Positions 13,409 to 26,100 of a stretch of 64,000 nt of DNA are shown piece after piece (the stretch's first letter is position 1; each line of letters opens with the position of its first letter). A program made the translations under genes and the position numbers. The DNA is taken from the NCBI GenBank assembly GCA_963989245.1, contig OZ022341.1, positions 72,341,118 through 72,405,117 on the forward strand. The letters are read 5' to 3'. The notes beneath the pieces were generated by a model that saw nothing but the letters and a program-made list of their open reading frames with translations, was not told the DNA's origin and did no database searches. Source of the stretch: Nansenia antarctica. Lineage: Eukaryota > Chordata > Actinopteri > Argentiniformes > Microstomatidae.

Positions 13409-13960
13409 GGGGGGTGGTAGATGGTCCCTACAGAGCTGGTGGAGAGGGAGTTCAGCTCATTTACATTCACATGTTTGGCATTTAGCAGACGCCTCTCAGG
13501 AGGGGCAGTACAGGGGGTAGTAGATGTCTCAGGAGGGGCAGTACAGGGGGTAGTAGATGTCTCAGGAGGGACAGTACAGGGGGTAGTAGATGTCTCAGGA
13601 GGGCCAGTACAGGGGGTAGTAGATGTCTCAGGAGGGACAGTACAGGGGGTAGTAGATGTCTCAGGAGGGACAGTACAGGGGGTAGTAGATGTCTCAGGAG
13701 GGGCAGTACAGGGGGTAGTAGATGTCTCAGGAGACACAGTGCTGGGGGGTAGTAGATGTCTCAGGAGGAGCAGTTAAGGTGTAACCTGAAGAGATGGAGG
13801 TCTTCAGTCTCTGGTGGAAGATGGGTAGTGACTCTGCAGTCCTGACAGCAGTGGGAAGCTCATTCCACCAGCGGGGAGCCAGGGTAGTGAAGATGGTGTG
13901 TGTGTGTGTGTGTGTGTGTGTAGATGGTCCCTACAGAGCTGGTGGAGAGGGAGTTCTGAT

Positions 13961-14007
<47 letters not shown>

Positions 14008-14509
14008 GGTCCCTACAGAGCTGGTGGAGAGGGAGTTCTGGCGGCTGGTCAGCAGCATAGAGGAGGACGTGACGGTGGAGTACGGGGCCGACATCCACTC
14101 CAAAGAGTTTGGCAGCGGCTTCCCAGTGGACAACGGCAAGAAGACCCTGACCCAGGAGGAGGCGGTACGGACATCATCCCCCTCTCTCTCTCTGTCTGTC
14201 TCTCTCTCTGTCTGTCTCACTGTCTCTGTCACATGTCGTCGTCCCCCAGGACTATACCCGTAGTGGGTGGTATCTAACATGTCCCTCCCCCCCCCCCCCC
14301 CCCAGGACTATGCCCGTAGTGGGTGGAACCTGAACGTGATGCCGGTGCTGGAGCAGTCTGTCCTCTGCCACATCAACGCTGACATCTCAGGCATGAAGGT
14401 GCCCTGGCTCTACGTAGGGATGTGCTTCTCTGCCTTCTGCTGGCACATAGAGGACCACTGGAGCTACAGCATCAACTATCTGCACTGGTACATATATATA
14501 TATACTAAC

Positions 14510-14548
<39 letters not shown>

Positions 14549-14586
14549 GAGGACCACTGGAGCTACTCCATCAACTACCTGCACTG

Positions 14587-14629
<43 letters not shown>

Positions 14630-14665
14630 GGACCACTGGAGCAACTCCATCAACTACCTGCACTG

Positions 14666-14732
<67 letters not shown>

Positions 14733-14770
14733 GGACCACTGGAGCTACAGCATCAACTACCTGCACTGGT

Positions 14771-14859
<89 letters not shown>

Positions 14860-14935
14860 TATATACTAACCCTAACCCATATATATATACACATAGAGGA
14901 CCACTGGAGCTACTCCATCAACTACCTGCACTGGT

Positions 14936-15005
<70 letters not shown>

Positions 15006-16712
15006 TAACCCTAACCCATATATACAGTATATCTCAAAAGTGAGTACACCCTTTAGATTTTTGCAAATATTCTGTTATATCCTTTCAGGGGATAACATTA
15101 TCCTACTGAAACTTTGATATAACTTAAAGTACCGGTAGTCAGTGTGCTGCTTGAATAACAGTATAGATTTATTGTCCTTTGAAAATTACTCAGTACACAG
15201 CTGTCAATGTCTAAACAGCTGGCAACAAAAGTGAGTACACCCCATAGTGAACATGTCCTAATTGTGCCCAATGATGTTGTTTTCCCGCCCTGGTGTCATG
15301 TGACTCGTTAGTGTTACAAGGATTCAGGTGTAAATGATGAGCAGGGCTGTTAAATTTGGTGTTTTGGGCACAATTCTCTCTGAATGCTGGACAACATGGC
15401 ACCTCATGCCAAGGAACTCTGAGCGGCTGAAAAAAATGATTATTGCGCTTCACAAAGATGGCCTTGGCTATAAGAAGATTGCCAACACCCTGAAAATGAG
15501 TTGCAGCACAGTGGCTAAGATCATACAGCGGTTTTCCAGGACAGGTTCCACTCGGAACAGGCCTCGCCAGGGTCGACCAAAGAAGTTGAGTCCACGTGCT
15601 CAGCGTCATATCCAGAGGTTGGTTTCCAAAAATAGATGTGCGAGTGCTTCCAGCATTGCTGCAGAGGTTGCAGAAGTGGGATGTCAGCCTGTCAGTGCCC
15701 AGACCATACGCCGCACACTGCATCAAATCGGTTTGTATGGTCGTCGCCCCAGACAGAAGCCTCTTCTGAAACCGATGCATAAGAAAGCCCGCAAACAGTT
15801 TGCTGAAGACAATGAATCCAAGAACATGAGTTACTGGAACCATGTCCTGTGGTCTGATGAGACCAAAATAAACCTGTTTGGGGGGTCAGATGGTGTCCGG
15901 CGTGTGTGGCGGCACCCTGGTGAGGAGTACCAAGACAAATGTGTTTTGCCTACAGTCAAGCAATGGTGGCAGCATCATGGTCTGGGGCTGCATGAGTGCT
16001 GCCGGCACTGGGGAGCTGCATTTTATTGAGGGACACATGAATTCCAATATATACTGTGACATCCTGCAGCAGAGCATGATCCCCTCTCTTCAGAAACTGG
16101 GCCGTAGGGCAGTTTTCCAACATGATAATGACCCTAAACACACCTCCAAGATGATAACGGCCTTGCTGAAGAAGCTGAAGGTTAAGGTGATGGACTGGCC
16201 AAGTATGTCTCCAGACCTAAACCCAATTGAGCACATGTGGGGCATCCTCAAGAGGCAGGTGGAGGAGTGCAAGGTGTCCAACATCCGTGGGCTCTGTGAT
16301 GTCGTCATGGAGGAGTGGAAGAAGATTCCAGAAGCAACCTGTGCAGCTCTGGTGAATTCCATGCCCAGGAGGGTTAAAGCAGTGCTAGATAACAATGGTG
16401 GTCACACAAAATATTGACACTTTGGGCACAATTTAGACATGTTCACTATGGGGTGTACTCACTTTTGTTGCCAGCTGTTTAGACATTAACAGCTGTGTAC
16501 TGAGTAATTTTCAATGGACAATAAATCTATACTGTTATTCAAGCAGCACACTGACTACTTTAAGTTATATCAAAGTTTCATTAAGATAGTGTTATCCCCT
16601 GAAAGGATATGACAGAATATTTGCACAAATCTAAAGGGTGTACTCACTTTTGAGATATACTGTATATACACATAGAGGACCACTGGAGCAACAGCATCAA
16701 CTACCTGCACTG

Positions 16713-16755
<43 letters not shown>

Positions 16756-18570
16756 TACACTAACCCATATACAGTGGGTTCGGAAAGTATTCAGACCCCC
16801 TTAAGTTTTTCACACTTTGACATATTGCAGCCATTTTCTAAAATCAATTAATTTAATTTCTTTCCTCGTTCATGCACACACAGCACCCAATATTGTCAGA
16901 AAAACACAGACTTGTAGACATTTTTGCAGATTTATTACAAAATAAACACTGAAATATCACATGGCCATAAGTATTCAGACCCTTTGCTCAGTATTTAGTA
17001 GAAGCACCTTTTTGAGACAATACAGCCATGAGTCTTCTTGGGAATGATCCAACAAGTTTTTCACACCTGGATTTGGGGATCTTTTGCCATTCCTCCTTGC
17101 AGATCCTCTCCAGTTCTGTCAGGTTGGATGGTGAACGTTGGTGGACAGCCATCTTCAGGTCTCCAGAGATGCTCAATTGGATTTAAGTCAGGACTCTGGC
17201 TCGGCCATTCAAGAACATTCACAGAGTTGTTCTGAAACCTCTCCTTCGTTATTTTAGCTGTGTGCTTGGGATCATTGTCTTTTTGGAAGGTGAACCTTCG
17301 GCCCATTCTGAGGTCGTGTACACACTGGAAATGTTTTTTGTCCAGGATATCAATGTACTTGGCTGCATTCATCTTTCCTTCAATTGCAACCAGTCATCCT
17401 GTCCCTGCAGCTGAAAAACACCCCCACAGCCTGATGCTGCCACCACCATGCTTCACTGTAGGGATGGTATTAGGCAGGTGATGAGCAGTGCCAGGTGTTC
17501 TCCACACATACCGCTTAGAATTAAGACCAAAAAGTTCGATTTTGGTCTCATCAGACCAGAGAATTTTATTTCTCAGAGTCTGGGAGTCCTTCAGGTGTTT
17601 TTTGGCAAACTCGATGCGGGCTTTCATGTGTTTTGCACTGAGGAGAGGCTTCCGTCGGGCCACTCTGCCATAAAGCCCCGACTGGTGGAGGGCTGCAGTG
17701 ATGGTTGTCTTTCTAGAACTTTGTCCCATCTCCCCGCTGCATCTCTGGAGCTCAGCCAGAGTGATCTTTGGGTTCTTCTTTACCTCTCTCACCATGGCTC
17801 TTCTCCCCCGGATGCTCAGTTTGGCCGGACGGCCAGTTCGAGGAAGAGTCCTGGTCGTCCCAAACTTCTTCCATTTAAGGATTATGGAGGCCACTGTGCT
17901 CTTAGGAACCTTAAGTGTAACAGAATTTTTTGTTGTAGACTTGGCCAGATCTGTGCCTTGCCACAATTCTGTGTCTCAGCTCTTCAGTCAGTTCCTTCGA
18001 CATCATGATTCTCATTTGCTCTGACTTTACACTGTGAGCTGTAAGGTCTTATATTGACAGGTGTGTGCTTTTCCTAATCAAGTCCAATCAATATAATTAA
18101 GCATAGCTGGACTCCAATGAAGGTGTAGGCCCATCTCAAGGATGATCAGAAGAATTGGACAGCACCTGAGTTAAATATACAAGTGTCACAGCAAAGGGTC
18201 TGAATACTTATGGCCATGTGATATTTCAGTGTTTATTTTGTAATAAATCTGCAAACATTTCTACAAGTCTGTGTTTTTCTGACTATTGGGTGCTGTGTGT
18301 GCATGAACGAGGAAAAAAATGAAATTAATTGATTTTAGCAAATGGCTGCAATATGACAAAGAGTGAAACATGTAAGGGGGGTCTGAATACTTTCCGAACC
18401 CACTGTATATATACACATAGAGGACCACTGGAGCTACTCCATCAACTACCTGCACTGGTACACACACACACACACGTCCATCAACTACCTACACTGGTAC
18501 ACTATTATTCCTGTAACATCAGACATTTTCTAATTTGAAAACTGTTCCCTTCTCCTGTGTGTCTGTGTCT

Positions 18571-18602
<32 letters not shown>

Positions 18603-18771
18603 TAGGGGGGAGCCTAAGACGTGGTACGGGGTCCCCTCCGTGGCGGCGGAGCGTCTGGAGGGGGTGATGAAGAAGTTGACCCCCGAGCTGTTTGAGTCCC
18701 AGCCTGACCTGCTGCACCAGCTGGTCACCATCATGAACCCCAACATCCTGATGAGCCACGGAGTCCCTGTA

Positions 18772-18813
<42 letters not shown>

Positions 18814-18854
18814 ATCATGAACCCCAACATCCTCATGAGCCACGGAGTACCTGT

Positions 18855-18893
<39 letters not shown>

Positions 18894-18935
18894 ATCATGA
18901 ACCCCAACATCCTGATGAGCCACGGAGTCCCTGTA

Positions 18936-18993
<58 letters not shown>

Positions 18994-19034
18994 ATCATGA
19001 ACCCCAACATCCTCATGAGCCACGGAGTACCTGT

Positions 19035-19073
<39 letters not shown>

Positions 19074-20089
19074 ATCATGAACCCTGACCCCAGGACAACT
19101 GAATCATCTGCATATAGCAGAAGTTTGCACCCTACAACTGCCGGCCTGTCATTGACATGAATCAGAAACAGTAATGGACCCAGAATGCACCCCTGGGGCA
19201 CTCCACATCACCTCCATGGCCCCTGACAGGGTCCCCTCAACATCACACATCTGATGTCACGTGTTGCCTTTGATTGACAGGTGGTGCGGACCAACCAGTG
19301 TGCGGGGGAGTTCGTCATCACCTTCCCCAGGGCCTATCACAGCGGCTTCAACCAGGGGTACAACTTCGCTGAGGCTGTCAACTTCTGCACCGCAGACTGG
19401 GTACGTCTGACCCTGACCCTTCATAACCATATAACATGATGTTAAGACTGGGTAGGTCTGACCCTGACCTTTCATAACCATATAACATGACATGATGTTT
19501 AGACTGGGTAGGTCTGACCCTAACCTTTCATAACCATATAACATGACATGATGTTAGACTGGGTAGGTCTGACCCTAACCCTTCATAACCATGTAACATA
19601 ACATGATTTTAGACTGGGTAGGTCTGACCCTAACCCATCATAACTAGGGGTGTAACGATACATCGATTCACATCGATGCATCGATTCATTGACTAACGAT
19701 CTGATTACATCGACGCAATGTAAAAACATCAATCTATATCGTCATCTTAAAGATACACCTTTATTTTGAAATGACACATTCTGCGTGACTGTCACCATTT
19801 CCGTGCAGCGCGCGACTAGCAGCGGCAAACTACAAAGAGCGCTGCACACTGCAGGTCAAGTCATGGCGAGTAGCAGGGATAACAACGACGAAATTCGCTC
19901 TCCTCTTCTCTTCCTCCTCCTCTCCGTCTCTCTCTATCTCTCCTTTCTTTCTCTTTCTCTGTCGGTCTCAGACAGCGTCAGCGTCTTCAGGTGCTCAGGG
20001 CCGTTGTTTCCCCTCCTCCTCTGGTTTATTCCTCCTCTCTTTCGGCTGTTATTCTCCGTGTCTATTCCTCCGTGCTGTCCTCTGCTCCT

Positions 20090-20124
<35 letters not shown>

Positions 20125-23100
20125 TTGGTACGGTGGCTCCCTCCCTCTCTCTCCTCCGTCTTCGCTCCTGTCAGTGTGACTCGGAATGCGGAATTGTTTA
20201 CATTTGTTTTGTTCTCCAGCTGAAATTGCTTATTTTGGTTAAGAAGAATGTATATAAGATGTACTGCACTGTACTGCATTTGCACTTATTATTTATTATT
20301 ATTTTATTATTATTTATTATTATTGCACAAATATACTGTAGGTTAAATGGTGACCTTGGTTCAGTTCTTCTAACTGTTAAAAATACTGTGTTTATGAGAC
20401 AGTAAAAAAGTGAACGTTTACAAAAATCCTGCCTTAAAAAAGGGGGGACAAGTTCTTCCAGTTTTGTTTCATAGGACATTAATGTTTTAAAGCTGAATAT
20501 CTCTTGTTTGTGAGACTAGTGAACGGGTCTATTTTTCTTTTTGTAACAGATGAATACTGTATAATACAATATGATTTAAATGCTGGATACCTGGAAGAGC
20601 TCACAAATAAAATGGTCAAATCATATTCTAGTTGTTTTTGTGAGTTGATAATTGTGTTAGATTGGCATATGATATCGCGTCATATCGATCATATCGTCAT
20701 ATCGATCTTGAATCGAATCGAATCGAAATCGTATCGTGACTGTGACTGACATTGTGATATCGTCAAACATTGTATCGTCATACAAACAAATGAAGCTGGT
20801 GATTTACACCCCTAATCATAACCATATAACACTGAGTAATGCAGAGTACTGTTCTATATCGTGGAGCTCCGCCCCATAGGGGAGCTCTGCTCCTATTGGT
20901 TTACCCGCTACCTAAAGTAGCCAATGACTGAATTTTTCAATGCCTGCGCCCGCCTGGGGTGCTATATAAAGGGGTGTACTTCGCTACCTCATTCTCCCAA
21001 AAAGTTCAGCACGGGTTTATATCTGAAGACTGAGAAGGACGACTACTAAGACTGGAGAACCCGCCAGACTTTTCCCTTCAAGATATGGATCGTCCGCCGC
21101 CTATGGAGAAGTTCCTCCGGGACGCCTGCCGCTGCGACTTCCGAGCAGCGGAGGAGACTTTTCCCTTCAGCGATGGATCGTCCGCCGCCGACCACGAAGA
21201 AGTTCCTCCGGGACACCTGCCGCTGCGATTTCCTAGCGGCGGAGGACAAGCACGACTTCTGCCACGTCTGCCTCGGCCCCGAACAATGCCGAGGCGGCGT
21301 TGGTCGCCTCCCCCAGCTGCCTCCCCTTCCACCTCCTTTCCGTCGCGGAAAGGCGAAAGGGGATGGCCTGGATCAAGGAGAGCGTTTTTCCCCTGGCGGG
21401 CGCTATCTCGGGGATGCTATCCGACTCGAATAGCTCTGCCGATGATGCGTCCGGACAGGCCCCAGAGCGGCGTTCTGGGCAGGCACCTCCCCAAGTAGGG
21501 ATGGTCCCGCCCGCTCAGCCGGCCCTGACACCACGCCGCCCTCACCCAGCTGAGTGGTCGGTGCCGGTGTCAGAATCAGAAAGCTCTGATGAGCTCGGTG
21601 CGCAGGCGGCGGCGAATAACATCGCCGTGTTTAACGCCGCCATTGCGAAGATCACCACAGACCGACCCAACGGTCTGTCTGCAGCGGAGGCGGAGTTTCT
21701 GAGCAAACTCAGTGCCGCGACGACACGAGGCGTTATTACATCAAAAACCCCTCCATGTCTATCAAGACCTGGCCCAGCTCATGAGCGTGCGGCCGGTTCT
21801 TTGATTATCAGGCATAATAAACCTGCGTCAATAAAGAGCATTGTTACACATAACAAACACTCTTTACAGACGGTAAGTCAGACGGTAAATCCCTAAGGAG
21901 GATTTTCCATGGTATCTACCAGAGCGGAGACCCACCTGCCTTGTCAGAGTGTGGTCGAATCGCTACCGGTTAGAAACGAAGCGGAGACTAGCCCAGCTTA
22001 CCGGCGTGTGGCCAGCTCTCTGCCTAGCAGACTTACCCCTATCACGACACGAGGCGGTATTTACATCAAAAACCCCTCCATGTCTATTCAAGACCTGGCC
22101 CAGCTCATGAGCGTGCGGCCGGTTCTTTGATTATCAGGCATAATAAACCTGCGTCAATAAAGAGCATTGTTACACATAACAAACACTCTTTACAGACGGT
22201 AAGTCAGACGGTAAATCCCTAAGGAGGATTTTCCATGGTATCTACCGGAGCGGAGACCCACCTGCCTTGTCAGAGTGTGGTCGAATCGCTACCGGTTAGA
22301 AACGAAGCCGAGACTAGCCCAGCTTACCGGCGTGTGGCCAGCTCTCTGCCTAGCGGACTTACCCCTATCACGACACGAGGCGGTATTTACATCAAAAACC
22401 CCTCCATGTCTATTCAAGACCTGGCCCAGCTCATGAGCGTGCGGCCGGTTCTTTGATTATCAGGCATAATAAACCTGCGTCAATAAAGAGCATTGTTTCA
22501 CATAACAAACACTCTTTACAGACGGTAAGTCAGACGGTAAATCCCTAAGGAGGATTTTCCATGGTATCTACCGGAGCGGAGACCCACCTGCCTTGTCAGA
22601 GTGTGGTCGAATCGCTACCGGTTAGAAACGAAGCGGAGACTAGCCCAGCTTACCGGCGTGTGGCCAGCTCTCTGCCTAGCAGACTTACCCCTATCACGAC
22701 ACGAGGCGGTATTTACATCAAAAACCCCTCCATGTCTATTCAAGACCTGGCCCAGCTCATGAGCGTGCGGCCGGTTCTTTGATTATCAGGCATAATAAAC
22801 CTGCGTCAATAAAGAGCATTGTTACACATAACAAACACTCTTTACAGACGGCAGCCCATCCCTTTTCGAAATGACCCCACCTTGGGCTGTGCCATCTCCT
22901 CGGTGGGCAGCGGCGGCTGGGGTCATACAGAAATTCAAGCTTTTTCTGTCGACTGCACCACAACAGACGGCCCAGCCGCTGTCGTTGCTTTATGCAGAAT
23001 GACTAGAAGGGACAGGTATTCTGTCGGGCTGGCTTGACAGGACATTGAGGAGGGGATATGCACTACAGTTCATTCAGCCTCCTCCGCCCTTCAGGGGCGT

Positions 23101-26100
23101 GAGAGAGACTGTTTTTTGTCCTGCCCGATAAAGACACGTGCGCTCCGGGAGGAGATTACGAATCTCCTAACAAAGGGCGCAGTGACATTGGTTCCGAGGG
23201 ACCAGTGGGACATGAGATGGTACTCCCCGTATTTCCTTGTCCCAAAGAATTCGGGAGACATGAGACCCATACTAGATTTCAGGGTCCTCAACGAGAGAGT
23301 GGCGAAACGCCCCTTTCGTAGATACCTGAGGGTCGCGTATTTCGTGTGCCAATCACAGAGTGGCACAGGAAATTCCTACGTTTTGTTTTCCAAGGGAAGG
23401 TTTACGAGTACACGCGCCTGCCCTTCGGGTACGCGCTTGCTCCTCGTTTTTTCTCCAAATGCGTGCAGACAGCACTCGAACCACTGAGGCGTAACGAGAT
23501 ACGCATAATATGCGGATCTCGACGACCTACTGGTCTTGGCCCAATGCCCAAATCGAGCCATTCGAGACGCAACCTCACTGGTGCAGCGCCTCACTCAGCT
23601 GGGGTTAGCTGTAAACTGGACAGAGAGTGCTCCGTGGCCGGCTCAACAGTTTTCCTATCTAGGCATTCAGTTGGATACTGCCGAGATGAGGGCCAGTTTA
23701 TCGGCACCACGGAGAGCGACACTGACGTCAGCTCCCTGGGTGTGTCGAGTGACAAATACAATCACCGCTCTGTCAAGGATGTCCTTACTAGGACTGAGGT
23801 CTGCAGCCCATGTAGTGGTCCCCTTAGGCCTGTTACACATGCGCAGACTGCAGGGCGGGTCGCACGACTGCGACGGGTTCCAGTGAGCACGCCGTCGCAA
23901 GTTGATTGTAATACAGAGATCGGTCAAAACCGACCTGAGCTACTGGAGAGACCCGCGCGTCATCGCGCGCGGAGTCGCCTGAGTTCGCTGAAAGCTCTCC
24001 ACATTCCAGGTCTGCTCAACGAAGGAGCAGATCTGTTATCACGGGGAGGCCCGAGGGACGACGACTGGAGGTTAGCACCCTCCATTGTGTCGCTGATTTG
24101 GGCACGGTTCGGACAAGCAGAAGTGGTTCTGTTTGCGTCACGGACGAATGCGCAGTGTCGCCTTTGGTTCTTCCTGCGCGAACAGGACAACCCGCCATTG
24201 GGAGTCGATACATTCGCACACCACCCATGGCCGAGGGTCCTGTTATACGCGTTCCCACCCCTGACATCTATCCTCCCACTGTTGGCACGAGTGAGGTCAG
24301 AGAGGCTAGAGTTAATTCTTGTAGCCCCGGACCGTCCCGGAGCCCCGTGGTTTCCGGAACTGATGGAGATGTTGGTAGAGGGCCCATGGCCCATACCTCA
24401 TCGACAAGATGCACTCTCTCAAGCCAGAGGCTTGGTGAGGGGGCCGCCTATGATGGGGGGCCCCCTCATGGCCTGGTTACTGAGAGGGATTTGTTAGAAC
24501 GCAGGGGTCTGACAGACGCGGTCATTCAGACCATTCAGAGTGCGCATGCGCAATCCACTGCAAAGGGATATGCGGCGCGCTGGCGAGTGTTTACACAGTG
24601 TGAGGGACAGGACGTTGACCCAGTCTGCTGTCGGGTCGAAACGTTCTTGTGCTTCTTACAGTCGCTGTTTGACAAGGGATTGGCGGCGAGAACTATTAAA
24701 GTTTACGCGGCTGCCATCTCAGCTTGTCATGAGGGTTTTGCGACAACGACACTGTTCAGTCATTCGCTGGTTAAGCGTTTTTTGACTGGAGTGTGTAGGC
24801 TTAGACGCCCTCATAGGACTCTAATGCCAAAATGGGACCTGTCGATTGTGCTAGAGGCGCTGTGCGTGCCCCATTCGAACCCATTGACACTGTGTCGTTG
24901 CGTTTATTGTCTCTCAAGACGAGTCAGCTCCTCGCCTTGACTACGGCTAAGCGAGTGAGTGATTTATGTGCTCTCTCGACACGGGCAGATTGTTTGATCA
25001 TATCTGATGACAAAACAAAAGCTGTGTTACGCCCTAACCCGGTTTTTATCCCTAAGGTTAATCGTGGGTTTAGGGTTCAGAGCTGTGCTCTGAGCGCCTT
25101 TTTTCCTCCTCCTCACGACGGAGAGAGGGAGAGGCGTTTACATTGTCTATGTCCGGTGCGCGCGTTGGCACAATATGTGAAGCGCACGGCAGGACTGAGA
25201 TCTTCTCCCCAGCTTCTGATCTGCTACGGCGGACAGAAAGCCGGGGCACCACTCTCGAAGCAGAGGCTGTCCCATTGGATTTGCGAGGCTATTAGCCTCG
25301 CATACGAATCGAAGGGGCAGCCCGTGCCGACTGGCATTCGGGCTCATTCCACCAGGGGCATGGCCACATCAGTGGCCATTCTCAGGGGAGTGGGAGTGGA
25401 GGAGATATGTGAGGCGGCGTCTTGGTCGTCGCCATCACTTTTTGTACGATATTACTTGAAAGATATTCTTCCTCATCCTTTTCTCATTCTGTCCTCAGTT
25501 TTGCTGATGACTGATGTAGTGGGAAGGCACTTGGATTACCCTGGTCATGGGGATTCTATTCAAGTGTTGTCAGGATGAATACGGATGTGCCTGGGGAGGG
25601 GACCCTCCTCCAGGACATGTTCCGTTAGATCAACAACCCTACGTGCTCACGTAAGGGTTAGATCAGTGATATTTCTTCCGCATCCTTTTCTCATTCTGTC
25701 CTCAGTTTTGCTGATGACTGATGTAGTGGGGAAAGCACTTGGATCACCCTGGTTGGGGATTCTATTCAAGTGCTGTCAGGATGATTACGGATGTGCCTGG
25801 GGAGGGGACCCTCCTCCAGGACATGTTCCGTTAGATCTACAACCCTACGTGCTCACGTAAGGGTTAGGTCAGTGATATTCTTCCTCAATCCTTTCTCATT
25901 CTGTCCTCAGTTTTGCTGATGACTGATGTTGTGGGAAGGGCACTTGGATTACCCTGGTCATGGGGATTCTATTCAAGTGCTGTCAGGATGAATACGGATG
26001 TGCCTGGGGAGGGGACCCTCCTCCAGGACATGTCTGTTAGATCAACAACCCAACGTAAGGGTTAGGTAAGTGATATTTCTTCCTCATCTTTTTCTCACTC

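Larger units (their letters stand above)
14488..18605 (+). repeat. kdm5c intron 6: iterated exon-6 ends, (CA)n, (TA)n and two Tc1 elements
   Basis: Copies of the segment from CATAGAGGACCACTGGAGC to TGCACTGGTAC end at donor-equivalent positions 14586, 14665, 14768, 14933, 16712 and 18457, plus a partial one at 18496. They are separated by (CA)n or (TA)n tracts. Small substitutions distinguish them (CTACAGC, CTACTCC, AACTCC, AACAGC). Two Tc1-like elements are inserted in the TA-rich spacers. Confidence 0.9.

Noticed and set aside
14864..15018. TAACCCTAACCC motifs that look like telomeric repeats (also at 30110-30260)
   Set aside because: Only one or two units at each place, within or beside simple repeats; too short for interstitial telomere sequence.
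15025..18405. The two Tc1 elements as one composite or an inverted duplication
   Set aside because: Their TIRs and transposase sequences differ and each has its own TA flanks, so they are independent insertions.
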